Positions 8,057 through 16,197 of a stretch of DNA of 64,000 bases are shown here, piece after piece. Position numbers and translations under genes: made by a program. Within the stretch, counting starts at the first letter, position 1. Each line of letters starts with the position of its first letter. The stretch covers positions 1 through 64,000 of the forward strand of contig JAZNOW010000058.1 in assembly GCA_045589355.1 (NCBI GenBank). Reading direction: 5' to 3'. The notes below the pieces were generated by a model that saw only the letters and a program-made list of their open reading frames with translations, did no database searches and was not told the origin of the DNA. Source of the DNA: RUG563 sp045589355 (lineage in GTDB: Bacteria > Bacillota > Clostridia > Christensenellales > Aristaeellaceae).

Positions 8057-8260
8057 TCATTTCACAGGCGCAGGCCCTTGCTGAAGCAGCTTCTTGCGGC
8101 GCTTGAGGAAGGTTTCCCTGTCCAGCATCACAATACGGCCGCAGCCCTGGCATTTGATCTTGATATCCGCACCTGTCCGGACGACCACCCAGGTATCGCT
8201 TTTACAGGGGTGGGGCTTGCGGGTTTGCACAATATCGCCCAGACGGATTTCTTCCACCAT
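8057..8260 (-). CDS. DUF951 family small protein
   Basis: A 67-residue protein beginning MVEEIRLGDIVQTRKPHPCK, with a later CQGCGRIVMLDR segment, matching the conserved DUF951 family of Bacillota. The two short cysteine-containing segments (HPCK, CQGC) could bind metal. The function is unknown; homologs are often placed near chromosome-segregation or translation GTPase genes. It lies just upstream of the lepB pair on the same strand (21-base gap) and has a GGAGG ribosome binding site. It is likely the first gene of that operon. Confidence 0.85.
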   Translation of the reverse strand: MVEEIRLGDIVQTRKPHPCKSDTWVVVRTGADIKIKCQGCGRIVMLDRETFLKRRKKLLQQGPAPVK

Positions 8261-8357
8261 CCTGCATGCCTCCTTTATCCTTGTGTATCGTCACCTTTTC
8301 ATTATATACGCTTTTTTCTTTTTTTTCAATCGTATTTCCGTCAATAGCATAAAAATG

Positions 8358-8386
8358 GCATAGCGGAAAGGAAAAGGGCATACATA
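8358..8386 (+). promoter_or_regulatory. possible sigma-E promoter of yabP
   Basis: GCATAG (8358-8363) and CATACATA (8379-8386), 15 bases apart, resemble the mother-cell sigma-E consensus. They sit directly before the yabP ribosome binding site. yabP-yabQ are sigma-E genes in Bacillus. The short leader makes this uncertain. Confidence 0.3.
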
Positions 8387-8407
8387 CAGGTGAAGGAGGA
8401 ATGAACC

Positions 8408-8692
8408 ATGGAGAAACAATCTTCTGTTCCGGCGGCAAAGGCATCCAGCCACACCCTGCACCTGGATAACCGGCGCAAGGCAGCCCTGACCGGCGTGATG
8501 GAGGTGCTGGCCTTTGATGAAAACCAGGTGGTGCTGCGCACCGAAAGCGGCGAAGTGGCACTGATGGGGGAAGGGCTGCATGTGACGCGGCTGGAGCTTT
8601 CGGAAGGCCAGCTGACGGTGGAGGGCAAGGTGGACAGTTTTCTGTATACCGGTCCCCGGAAAAGCGGCCGCATGTTTGGCAGAAAAAAGTGA
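8408..8692 (+). CDS. yabP: sporulation protein YabP
   Basis: A 94-residue protein of the YabP/YqfC family. The core HTLHLDNRRKAALTGVMEVLAF, then VVLRTESGEVALMGEGLHV and LSEGQLTVEGKVDSFLY, is the signature. In Bacillus it is a mother-cell protein made under sigma-E and needed for spore coat or cortex assembly. It is followed by yabQ with a GTGA overlap and then divIC, the same order as in Bacillus and Clostridia. A strong GGAGGA ribosome binding site precedes the ATG. Confidence 0.93.
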   Translation: MEKQSSVPAAKASSHTLHLDNRRKAALTGVMEVLAFDENQVVLRTESGEVALMGEGLHVTRLELSEGQLTVEGKVDSFLYTGPRKSGRMFGRKK

Positions 8693-9033
8693 ATTTTCTC
8701 ATTTTGCCGGGCCAATTGCGCCTGGCGCTGGTTTTGTGCTGGGCAGGGTTTTCGGGCGGTATCCTGTATGACCTGTGCACGCTGGCCGGACGGGTGAAGA
8801 GCGTTCGCTGGCTTGCGGACCTGCTCTTTGGCCTCTTGTGCTGGGGCATGGCGGCGGGGGTGCTGGGCTACATGGGGGAAGACGGCATCCGGCCGGCGGC
8901 GGTTGGCTTCTGGTGTATTGGTTTTTGTCTGTACAGGCTGGGCGTAAGGCGGGCGGCCGGGTATTGTTTTCGTTTCCTTTGCAGCAGGAAAACGCGCCCG
9001 GGCGGCGAACAATACACCAGTGAAAGGAAGTGA
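8689..9033 (+). CDS. yabQ: spore cortex biosynthesis protein YabQ
   Basis: A 114-residue integral membrane protein. Several hydrophobic segments are visible (QLRLALVLCWAGFSGGILYD, LADLLFGLLCWGMAAGVLGY, then AAVGFWCIGFCLYRLG), as in YabQ, which is needed for cortex formation and sits in the forespore-surrounding membranes. It starts with GTG overlapping the yabP stop codon, so translation is coupled. Size and position between yabP and divIC support the call. The C terminus is basic and cytoplasmic. Confidence 0.88.
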   Translation: MNFLILPGQLRLALVLCWAGFSGGILYDLCTLAGRVKSVRWLADLLFGLLCWGMAAGVLGYMGEDGIRPAAVGFWCIGFCLYRLGVRRAAGYCFRFLCSRKTRPGGEQYTSERK

Positions 9034-9038
9034 AGCGC

Positions 9039-9368
9039 ATGCGCAAACGGGTAAAGCTGATCACAGTTCTCATCATTGCAGTCACCATGGTGGCCTGCGC
9101 TTTGCTTGTGATCAATAAGCTGGACCGGCAGATTGAAGGCCTGCAGACGGACGTGAAAAACGCCGAGCTGACCTTGCGCCACGTGCAGCAGGTGAACGGC
9201 GATATGGATACCGAGATCAACAACATGAACAAGGATTCCTACATCATCGCCAAGGCACGGGAGCTGGGGTATCTGATGCCCGGGGAAATCCGCTTTGTGG
9301 TGGTGAACCCGGAAGTGCTGGCCGATGACCCCGGCGCCGCCGTTGTGGAGGAACTGACAGAAGAATGA
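9039..9368 (+). CDS. divIC: septum formation initiator, DivIC/FtsB family
   Basis: A 109-residue bitopic membrane protein. A short basic cytoplasmic tail (MRKRVK) is followed by one membrane segment (about residues 7-24) and a heptad coiled coil (KLDRQIEGLQTDVKNAELTL). The DivIC/FtsB-type C-terminal motif is IIAKARELGYLMPGEIRFVV. It would form the FtsL-DivIC-DivIB subcomplex of the divisome. The ATG at 9039 is preferred to a GTG at 9030 because AGGAAG at about 9024-9029 is correctly spaced only for the ATG. The gene follows yabQ directly and its stop overlaps the next start. Confidence 0.88.
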   Translation: MRKRVKLITVLIIAVTMVACALLVINKLDRQIEGLQTDVKNAELTLRHVQQVNGDMDTEINNMNKDSYIIAKARELGYLMPGEIRFVVVNPEVLADDPGAAVVEELTEE

Positions 9369-10261
9369 TGCATGCTGCCATTGCCATTGGCTCCAATTCC
9401 ACAAGAATGCTCTGTGCCGAAAAAACGGCGGCGGGGCTGGAACATATTCTGAGAGGCCGTGAAGAAACACGGCTTTTTTCCGCGCTGGATGAAAAAGGCT
9501 TTTTGCCGGATGAAAAGATCCATGAAACCGTCCGGGCGGTAAAGGGGCTGTATGATGCGGCCCGCTCCCATGGCGCCGGGGACTGCGTTTTGTTTGCCAC
9601 CAGCGCCAGCCGGGATGCAAAAAACAGCGGCGTGCTGGTGCAGCGTATCCGGGAGGCAACCGGCCTTGAGATGCAGATCATTTCCGGGGAGGAAGAAGCG
9701 CGGCTGGCCTTCTTTGCCTGTGCCGGAAGGGAGAAAACGCTGGTGATGGATATCGGCGGCGGCTCCACCGAACTGACTCTGGGAGAAAACGGGCACATTT
9801 TTTCGGCCGCCAGCGCCCAGATGGGGGCCAGCCGGCTCATGAAAATGCAGGAAATATGGTGCGAGCAGGATGCAGAAAAAGCCCTTTTGCTGGCTAAGGA
9901 AGCCATGAAACCCTATGCCGAAGTTTTGCTGGAGCAAGCATCCGGCGCCCGTTTTGTGGGCATCGGCGGTACCTGCACCGCAGCCGCCGGCATTCTGACA
10001 GAAAAATTCTTTGATGTGGATACCATGGACGGAACGGAGGTTTCCCTTGCGGAAGCACATCGCCAACTTTCTATGCTGGCCGGGATGACCGTTCCGCAGC
10101 GGGAACAGGTGAAGGGTCTGCCTGCCACCCGTGCCCTGCACATGCCAAACGGCCTGTGTATCCTCATTGCCGTGATGGAGCTGATGGGCTTTGACAGCCT
10201 TGCCGTATCCGGCCGGAACAACCTGGACGGCTACCTTCTGTCCCTGAAGGAAACGGTATGA
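9365..10261 (+). CDS. Ppx/GppA family exopolyphosphatase
   Basis: A 298-residue protein with the actin-like ATPase fold of Ppx/GppA phosphatases. AIAIGSNSTRML is the phosphate-1 motif, followed by ATSASRDAKNS, IISGEEEARLAFF, VMDIGGGSTEL (phosphate-2) and GIGGTCTAAAGIL. It is short like the single-domain Ppx forms and lacks the C-terminal HD domain of GppA. Likely activity is hydrolysis of polyphosphate or pppGpp; the two cannot be separated here. Its ATG overlaps the divIC stop, and ppx near divIC is a common order in Clostridia. Its end overlaps the broken pyrophosphohydrolase gene by ATGA. Confidence 0.9.
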   Translation: MMHAAIAIGSNSTRMLCAEKTAAGLEHILRGREETRLFSALDEKGFLPDEKIHETVRAVKGLYDAARSHGAGDCVLFATSASRDAKNSGVLVQRIREATGLEMQIISGEEEARLAFFACAGREKTLVMDIGGGSTELTLGENGHIFSAASAQMGASRLMKMQEIWCEQDAEKALLLAKEAMKPYAEVLLEQASGARFVGIGGTCTAAAGILTEKFFDVDTMDGTEVSLAEAHRQLSMLAGMTVPQREQVKGLPATRALHMPNGLCILIAVMELMGFDSLAVSGRNNLDGYLLSLKETV

Positions 10262-10568
10262 AAGCATATCATAAGCTGGTGCGGGACCGTATTTAGGACA
10301 TCATCCGGCAGGGCGGCGAAACGCCGTTTGTGCGTGTGCTGGAGGATGCAGAATATATCCGGCATCTGGAACAGAAGCTGGATGAAGAAGTGCAGGAATA
10401 TCATACGGATAAAAACGTGGAAGAACTGGCGGATATTCTGGAAGTGGTGTATGCCCTGGCCGCTGCCGGCGGGTATTCAAGAGAGAGGAATTGCTCGCTG
10501 TTTATCAGCACAAGCATGATGTGCGGGGCGGCTTTGCAAACCGGATTTTTCTTATTGGTAAGGAATGA
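10258..10568 (+). pseudogene. broken nucleoside pyrophosphohydrolase-like gene (MazG-like)
   Basis: The first 12 codons read MKAYHKLVRDRI, the exact start of the phosphoribosyl-ATP pyrophosphohydrolase-like family (KLVRDKIPEII). They are followed by an in-frame TAG at about 10294-10296. Reading through the stop gives RQGGETPFVRVLED, then EQKLDEEVQEYH and ELADILEVVYALAAA, the MazG-type metal-binding helices. A second lesion near 10485 (GAGAGG where GAGG is expected) shifts the frame. The +1 frame then continues EELLAVYQHKHDVRGGFANR to IFLIGKE and a stop at 10566-10568. Two independent lesions show inactivation. It would have been the last gene of the yabP-ppx operon (ATGA overlap). Confidence 0.88.
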
Positions 10569-10696
10569 CCGGGGGCCGTGCTCTGGACCTGGCTGCGGAA
10601 GTGGTTATCCGTGCGAACAAGCGGCTTCCCGCTGGAACTTGGAAAATACCAGCAACTTGCAGAAACACGTTTACAAAAGACGATTGTTCCATTGCG

Positions 10697-10756
10697 AATG
10701 GGGGCAGGGGCAATGCCCCTGCCGTAGGGGTACAGGGGGCGCAGAGCTCCCTGTTT
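10697..10756. repeat. dispersed GC-rich hairpin repeat, copy 1
   Basis: CAGGGGCAATGCCCCTG is a strong inverted repeat, followed by CCGTAGGGGTACAGGGGGCG and CAGAGCTCCCTG. The same block, with small changes, occurs at 54,985-55,050 and in shorter form at 55,110-55,150. It occupies the gap between the broken gene ending at 10568 and the terminator at 10783. No coding potential is seen. Confidence 0.75.
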
Positions 10757-10782
10757 TGTTATCCCGGTAGAAAACTACATGA

Positions 10783-10820
10783 AAAAACCGCCGCAGCGGT
10801 GAAGCTGCTACGGCTGTTTT
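10783..10820 (-). terminator. terminator of the fucose-isomerase-like operon
   Basis: On the minus strand, CAGCCGTAGCAGC and GCTGCGGCGG form an imperfect stem ending in TTTTTT, 12 bases past the stop codon at 10832. Confidence 0.65.
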
Positions 10821-10831
10821 TTATGCTGCGA

Positions 10832-12310
10832 TTAAGCGAAGGGGTTTTCGGTGGGGTAGGGCAGGGACTTGGGCTGGTTGTAAGCGATGTCCTTGATGCC
10901 CAGGAACTTGAAGATTTCGAACAGGTACTTGCCCACGTGATCGAAGGCCACAGCACCGTGATGGGGATAGCGCTTCTGCACCAGCACGTGACGATAGAAG
11001 CGGCCCATTTCCTTGATGGCAAAGATACCGATGCCGCCGAAGGAACGGGTGGCAACGTCCAGCACTTCGCCTTCGGCGATGTGGGAGCGGAGGCTGCCTT
11101 CGGAGTCGCACTGCAGGCGATAGAAGGTGATGGGGCTGGCGGCGATATCGCCTTCCAGGGTGCCGCGGCTGATGTCGGGTTCGGAGCCGGCGGGTTCCAG
11201 AACGCGATGCTGGATCAGCTGATACTTGACGGCGCGGTTGTCGCACATCTTGCATTCGGGGGTGTTGCCGCAGTGGAAGCCCATGAAGGTATCGGTGAGG
11301 GTGTAGTCGTACTTGCCCTTGATATCTTCGTCATAGATGTACTGGGGCACGGAGTTGTTGATATCCAGCAACGTGACGGCATCCTTGGTCACGCAGGCAC
11401 CGATGAATTCGGAGAGAGCGCCGTAGATGTCCACTTCGCAGGCCACCGGAATGCCCCGGCTGGCCAGACGGCTGTTCACGTAGCAGGGTTCAAAGCCGAA
11501 CTGGCTGGGGAAAGCAGGCCAGCACTTGTTGGCGAAAGCCACATACTTGCGGCTGCCCTTGTGCTGTTCAGCCCAATCCAGCAGGGTCAGTTCGAACTGA
11601 GCCATGCGTTCGTTGAGGTCGGGGTAGTAGGCGCCTTCGCCCATTTCCTTGGCCATATCTTCGCAGATGGCGGGGATGCGGGGATCGCCGGCATGGGCCT
11701 TGTAGCTGACCAGCAGGTCCAGCTCGCTGTTTTCTTCGATTTCCACGCCGATTTCGTACAGGCCCTTGATGGGGGCGTTGCAGGCGAAGAAGTCCTGGGG
11801 ACGGGCGCCGAAGGTGATGATCTTCAGGTTCTTCACGCCGATGATGGCACGGGCCACGGGGATGAAGTCGGCGATCATCTTGGCTACTTCTTCAGCGGTG
11901 CCAACGGGGTATTCGGGAATGTAGCCGTTCAGGTGGCGCATGCCCAGGTTGTAGGAGCAGTTCAGCATACCGCAGTAGGCGTCGCCGCGGCCGTTGATCA
12001 TGTCGCCGTCGCCTTCAGCGGCAGCCACGAACATGCAGGGGCCGTCAAAGTTCTTGGCGATGAGGGTTTCGGGGGTTTCGGGGCCGAAGTTGCCCAGGAA
12101 AACCACCAGCGCGTTGCATTCGGCGGCCTTCACGTCGGCAACAGCCTTCAGCATGTCCACTTCGTTTTCCACGGTGACGGGGCATTCGTACAGGCCGTCG
12201 CCATAGGCCTTGACGATGTTGGCGCGGCGCATTTCGCTCAGGGCGATGGGGAAGCAGTCACGGCTGACGGCGATGATGCCCAGCTTGACTTCGGGGATGT
12301 TCTGGAACAT
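10832..12310 (-). CDS. L-fucose/L-arabinose isomerase-like protein
   Basis: A 492-residue protein with the fucose-isomerase-like fold. It starts EVKLGIIAVSRDCFPIALSE, then VFLGNFGPETPETL, and has a C-terminal domain with HIAEGEVLDVATRSFGGIG. Such proteins interconvert aldoses and ketoses with Mn2+, or act on related sugars. The sequence is closer to uncharacterised fucose-isomerase-like proteins than to classical FucI (about 590 residues), so the sugar is not known. It lies 18 bases downstream of a DUF4867 gene on the same strand. These two are often adjacent in gut Clostridia, suggesting a shared sugar-processing step. Confidence 0.85.
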   Translation of the reverse strand: MFQNIPEVKLGIIAVSRDCFPIALSEMRRANIVKAYGDGLYECPVTVENEVDMLKAVADVKAAECNALVVFLGNFGPETPETLIAKNFDGPCMFVAAAEGDGDMINGRGDAYCGMLNCSYNLGMRHLNGYIPEYPVGTAEEVAKMIADFIPVARAIIGVKNLKIITFGARPQDFFACNAPIKGLYEIGVEIEENSELDLLVSYKAHAGDPRIPAICEDMAKEMGEGAYYPDLNERMAQFELTLLDWAEQHKGSRKYVAFANKCWPAFPSQFGFEPCYVNSRLASRGIPVACEVDIYGALSEFIGACVTKDAVTLLDINNSVPQYIYDEDIKGKYDYTLTDTFMGFHCGNTPECKMCDNRAVKYQLIQHRVLEPAGSEPDISRGTLEGDIAASPITFYRLQCDSEGSLRSHIAEGEVLDVATRSFGGIGIFAIKEMGRFYRHVLVQKRYPHHGAVAFDHVGKYLFEIFKFLGIKDIAYNQPKSLPYPTENPFA

Positions 12311-12328
12311 AGCAAACCTCTCCTTTTA

Positions 12329-12961
12329 TTAAATGTCGTTTTTGATATCGATGTTTTCACCCGTCAGAGCGATCTGAGCGCCCTGGGATGCTTCATCACT
12401 TTCGGGATGGGCCAGCAGCCACTTGTTCCGGGCCCACAGCTGACGGTCCATCACATTGGCGCCGCCTTCCGGCCGGTAGTCGGTGTTGGTATTGAGGGGC
12501 AGGGCTATCAGCACCTGGAAGCCCTTTGCGGGGTCCGCGTGGCAGGGGGCATAGTGCAGGGTGGTGGCGTATACTTCCACCAGCATGCCGGCGGGCACAC
12601 GGAAGGCCTTCACCTTGGAAGTGTCCAGCATGCCGTTTTCGATTTCGCTCTGCAGGGCGATGAGCATGATGAAATCTTCGGTGCCCAGTTCGAATTCGCT
12701 GTCGCGATGGTATTCCAGGCAGTTGAGACGGGTGTTGTGGCCGTTGCAATAGCCCAGCTGGAAGGGCATGCCGCCAAAGAGGGCTTCGCCGATTATTTCT
12801 GCATTTTCAGCAGCGTGCAGCACGTCCACCTTGGGGATGTATTCCACGTTTTCAGGCTTGTTGCAGCCCTTCAGTGCAGCCAGGATGCCATCCACGGGAT
12901 AGCCCTCCACAATGCGGCCGTAGGGCTTGAAGGCAGGATCGGTGACAGGATAAATGTGCAT
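12329..12961 (-). CDS. DUF4867 family cupin-like protein
   Basis: A 210-residue protein of the DUF4867 family, beginning MHIYPVTDPAFKPYGRIVEG. The histidines in NGHNTRLNCLEYHRDSEFE and the beta-rich middle (FRVPAGMLVEVYATTLHYAP) suggest a double-stranded beta-helix with a metal site, as in sugar mutarotases and lyxose isomerases. The reaction is not established. It is the promoter-proximal gene of a two-gene operon with the fucose-isomerase-like protein, so it probably supplies or consumes the same sugar. Confidence 0.82.
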   Translation of the reverse strand: MHIYPVTDPAFKPYGRIVEGYPVDGILAALKGCNKPENVEYIPKVDVLHAAENAEIIGEALFGGMPFQLGYCNGHNTRLNCLEYHRDSEFELGTEDFIMLIALQSEIENGMLDTSKVKAFRVPAGMLVEVYATTLHYAPCHADPAKGFQVLIALPLNTNTDYRPEGGANVMDRQLWARNKWLLAHPESDEASQGAQIALTGENIDIKNDI

Positions 12962-13011
12962 GATACTTCCTCCAGTTCATTTTCATTCATGGATATTCTT
13001 TCAGTAACTGC

Positions 13012-13040
13012 ATTATAACATAGTTTTGTGATGAATGAAA
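13012..13040 (-). promoter_or_regulatory. extended -10 promoter of the DUF4867/isomerase operon
   Basis: On the minus strand, TGTTATAAT is a perfect extended -10 element (TATAAT at 13017-13012), with a weak TTTCAT 17 bases upstream. It lies about 50 bases before the start codon at 12961. Confidence 0.55.
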
Positions 13041-13162
13041 GTGTAAATCCTTTGGGAAAGTGCAAGTTTTTTTATATTTTAACATAAGTCCGCATTTTCT
13101 GCGCGTTCTGGCGCAAGAGATGATGTGATTGAAGGAGGGAAAGCTGACGCAGGAGGGGAAAC

Positions 13163-13191
13163 TTGAAATTCGTGACGGGGCATGATAGAAT
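13163..13191 (+). promoter_or_regulatory. promoter of glf
   Basis: TTGAAA (13163-13168), a 17-base spacer and TAGAAT (13186-13191) precede the glf start at 13227 and its GGAGA ribosome binding site. Confidence 0.6.
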
Positions 13192-13226
13192 GAAATGTAT
13201 ATTTTCCGGGAGAGGAGAAACGAAAA

Positions 13227-14324
13227 ATGTATGATTTTCTGATCGTAGGGGCGGGGCTGTATGGCGCCGTGTTTGCCCATGCGCTGCATCAGGCGGGCAA
13301 AAAATGCCTGGTGATCGATAAGCGGGATCATATTGCCGGGAATATTTATACCAAAGAAGTGGCGGGCATCCATGTGCATCAGTACGGCGCCCACATTTTC
13401 CACACCAGCGATGAAGAGGTGTGGCAGTATGTGAACCGCTTTGCTTCCTTCAACCATTATGTGAACAGCCCCATTGCTGTTTATAAGGATGAACTGTATA
13501 ACCTGCCTTTCAATATGAACACCTTCTCCAAAATGTGGGGCATCCGCACGCCGGCGCAGGCCAAAGCAAAGATTGCAGAACAGGTGGCGGAGCTGGGCAT
13601 TACCGACCCGCAGAACCTGGAAGAACAGGCCCTTTCCCTGGTGGGCCGGGATGTATACGAAAAGCTGGTGAAGGGCTATACCGAAAAGCAGTGGGGCCGG
13701 GATTGCAAGGATTTGCCTGCCTTTATCATCCGCCGCCTGCCCTGCCGCTTCACCTATGACAACAACTATTTCACCGACCGCTATCAGGGCATTCCCATGG
13801 GCGGCTACACCAAAATGGTGGAAAAAATGCTGGAGGGCGTGGAAGTGCGCCTGAAGACCGACTATGCCGCCCTGATCCGTGAACAGCCGGATATTGCGGA
13901 AAAAATCGTGTATACCGGCTGCATCGATGAATTCTTCGGCTATTGCTACGGCCCGCTGCAGTACCGCTCGGTGCGCTTTGAAACGGAGGAATTGCCGGAG
14001 GAAAATTTCCAGGGCAATGCGGTGGTGAACTACACCGAACGGGAAGTGCCCTACACCCGCATCATTGAACACAAGCATTTTGAGTTCGGCACCCAGCCCA
14101 CCACCGTCATCAGCCGGGAATATTCTGCCGAATGGAAAATGGGTATGGAGCCCTATTACCCCGTCAACAACGAAGAAAACGCTGCCCTCTATGCCCGCTA
14201 CAAGGCGCTGGCCGACGAACAAAAGCACGTGATCTTCGGCGGCCGTCTGGGCCAGTATCGCTACTATGACATGGACAAGGTGATCCGCGCCGCTCTGGAC
14301 GACCTGAAAAAGCTGGAACTGTAA
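13227..14324 (+). CDS. glf: UDP-galactopyranose mutase
   Basis: A 365-residue flavoenzyme. FLIVGAGLYGAVFAHAL is the FAD-binding dinucleotide fold. The signatures HIAGNIYT, HQYGAHIFHTSDEEVWQYV, LPFNMNTFSKMWG, GYTEKQWGRDCKDLP and FGGRLGQYRYYDMDKVI define Glf. It converts UDP-galactopyranose to UDP-galactofuranose for surface polysaccharide synthesis. It is single, with its own promoter and terminator and no glycan cluster around it. Length is normal for bacterial Glf. Confidence 0.96.
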   Translation: MYDFLIVGAGLYGAVFAHALHQAGKKCLVIDKRDHIAGNIYTKEVAGIHVHQYGAHIFHTSDEEVWQYVNRFASFNHYVNSPIAVYKDELYNLPFNMNTFSKMWGIRTPAQAKAKIAEQVAELGITDPQNLEEQALSLVGRDVYEKLVKGYTEKQWGRDCKDLPAFIIRRLPCRFTYDNNYFTDRYQGIPMGGYTKMVEKMLEGVEVRLKTDYAALIREQPDIAEKIVYTGCIDEFFGYCYGPLQYRSVRFETEELPEENFQGNAVVNYTEREVPYTRIIEHKHFEFGTQPTTVISREYSAEWKMGMEPYYPVNNEENAALYARYKALADEQKHVIFGGRLGQYRYYDMDKVIRAALDDLKKLEL

Positions 14325-14332
14325 AGCGGGCA

Positions 14333-14378
14333 AAAAAAGACCGGAGGAGAAAGGGTTCTTTCTCTTCCGGTTTTTTTG
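14333..14378. terminator. bidirectional terminator after glf
   Basis: GACCGGAGGAGAAAG and CTTTCTCTTCCGG form a long stem, with an A-run on the left and TTTTTTT on the right. It separates glf from the converging ABC transporter gene. Confidence 0.85.
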
Positions 14379-14397
14379 ATGGTTGCCTGCAAGGGGC

Positions 14398-16197
14398 TCA
14401 CCCGGCTGCAGGGTGGTCAAACTGGGCGTGATAAAGGTCGAAATAAGCGCCCTTTTTCGCCAGCAGCTGGCTGTGGGTGCCGCTTTCCACAATGCGGCCC
14501 TGATCCATCACCAGGATGCAGTCGGCGCCGGTGATGGTGGACAGGCGGTGGGCGATGATGAAGCAGGTGCGCCCCTGCATCAGCTGCAGCATGGCGTCCT
14601 GAATGCGGCGCTCGGTCTGGGTATCCACGTTGGAGGTGGCTTCATCCAGGATGAGCATGGGGGAGGAAATGAGCATGGCCCGGGCGATGGTGAGCAGCTG
14701 CTTCTGGCCCTTGGAGATGCTGTTGCCGGAGGAGGTGACGATGGTGTCATACCCCTGCGGCAGGGAAAGGATCATGTCGTGGATGTGGGCGGCCTTGGCG
14801 GCTTTTTCCACATCTTCCCGGGTGACGCCGTCCCGGCCGTAGGCGATGTTTTCAAACACGGTGCCGTCAAAGAGCCAGGTGTCCTGCAGCACCATGGTGA
14901 ACTGACGGCGCAGCTCCTCCCGTTTCAGCTGTCGGATGTCCGTGCCGTCCAGCAGGATCTGCCCTTCCGTCACGTCATAAAAGCGCATGAGCAGGTTGAT
15001 GAGCGTTGTTTTGCCGCAGCCGGTTTCGCCTACGATGGCCACCACCTTGCCGGGCTCTGCCGTGAAGCGGATGTGGTGCAGCACGGTGGTGTCCGGGGTG
15101 TAGCCGAAGGAAACGTCGTCAAAGCGGATGTGCCCCTGGCAGGCGGGAATGGCCCTGGCGTCCGGCACATCGGCACTTTCCGGGGAAAGGGCCAGCAGGC
15201 CCAGCACCCGCTCGGCGGCCGCCAGGGAGGACTGGATCTCCGCCAGAATGTTGGCAAATTCATTGATGGGGCCGGAAAACTTGCGGCTGTAAAGCACGAA
15301 GGAACTCACGTCCCCCAGCAGAATTTTTCCGCCCATGTAAAGCAGCGCACCGAACACGCTGACGGCGGCCAGGGACAGGTTGTTGATCAGGTTTACGGTG
15401 GGGCCGGTGACGGCGGCGGTGTGATCGGCGTGCCAGGTGGCGTGGACAGCGTTATCGTTATGGGTTTGGAAGCGGTTGTTGAATTCCTGCTCCTGGTGGT
15501 AGGCGCGGATGGTTTTCAGCCCGCCCACCGTTTCCTCCGAATAGCCGTTCAGGGCGCCCAGCATGCGGCTGCGCCTGGAAAACAGGGGCCGCACGATCTT
15601 GGCCCTCCATCTTGTGACGGCAATGGAAAAGGGGATGGTAACGGCGAAAACCAATAAAAGCTCCGGCGCGATGGATACCATCATGATGAAGGAACCCACC
15701 ACCGTCACAAAGCTGGAAATGATCTGGGTCAGGTCGGTGGAGAGGGTGGCGCCCACGGTGTCCACGTCGTAGGAGAGGATGGAGATCACGTCGCCCGTCT
15801 GGTGGGTGTCAAAAAAGGAGATGGGCAGGGTGGTCAGGTGGTCAAACAGGTCCTTGCGCATTTTGCTCACCACGTTCCGGGACAGGCGGATCATGATGGC
15901 GGAAAGGCCCCAGCTGATCAGCGCAGAGGCGGCAGCCACGGCCACCATCCAGATCACATACCGGATGACCACCGGAAACTGCACGCCCCTTGCGTCCTCA
16001 ATGGCGTTGATGGCAGCGCCGGAAAGGCGGGGAGAAAGCAGCCCCAGGGTATTGCCCAGAATGGAAAGCAGGGCGGCAAAGAAAATGATGAACCGGTATT
16101 TTTCCAGGTATCGCCACAGTTTCACAAGCACCACGGATGTTTTTTCCCTGGGCTTGGCAAAGGCAGGCCCGCGGCCTGCACCACGTCCGCCGTTCAT
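14398..16197 (-). CDS. ABC exporter, permease-ATPase subunit B of a heterodimer
   Basis: A 599-residue half-transporter with six membrane helices (about residues 30-330) and a nucleotide-binding domain (about 350-590). The Walker A motif is GETGCGKTT and the Walker B region LILDEATSNVD retains the catalytic Glu. The signature loop is ISKGQKQ rather than LSGGQ. That departure is typical of one subunit in heterodimeric exporters of the BmrCD/TM287-288 type and pairs with the degenerate Walker B of the neighbour at 16194-17906. It starts with ATG overlapping the previous stop. The gene is part of a marR-abcA-abcB operon, so multidrug or toxic-compound export is likely. Confidence 0.93.
   Translation of the reverse strand: MNGGRGAGRGPAFAKPREKTSVVLVKLWRYLEKYRFIIFFAALLSILGNTLGLLSPRLSGAAINAIEDARGVQFPVVIRYVIWMVAVAAASALISWGLSAIMIRLSRNVVSKMRKDLFDHLTTLPISFFDTHQTGDVISILSYDVDTVGATLSTDLTQIISSFVTVVGSFIMMVSIAPELLLVFAVTIPFSIAVTRWRAKIVRPLFSRRSRMLGALNGYSEETVGGLKTIRAYHQEQEFNNRFQTHNDNAVHATWHADHTAAVTGPTVNLINNLSLAAVSVFGALLYMGGKILLGDVSSFVLYSRKFSGPINEFANILAEIQSSLAAAERVLGLLALSPESADVPDARAIPACQGHIRFDDVSFGYTPDTTVLHHIRFTAEPGKVVAIVGETGCGKTTLINLLMRFYDVTEGQILLDGTDIRQLKREELRRQFTMVLQDTWLFDGTVFENIAYGRDGVTREDVEKAAKAAHIHDMILSLPQGYDTIVTSSGNSISKGQKQLLTIARAMLISSPMLILDEATSNVDTQTERRIQDAMLQLMQGRTCFIIAHRLSTITGADCILVMDQGRIVESGTHSQLLAKKGAYFDLYHAQFDHPAAG

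Noticed and set aside
9030..9368. A GTG start at 9030 for divIC
   Set aside because: The Shine-Dalgarno sequence would touch that codon; ATG at 9039 has proper spacing.
10565..13018. An 817-codon plus-strand frame across the isomerase and DUF4867 genes
   Set aside because: It runs antisense to two genes with clear families and good ribosome binding sites. Its amino-acid composition is typical of a shadow frame.
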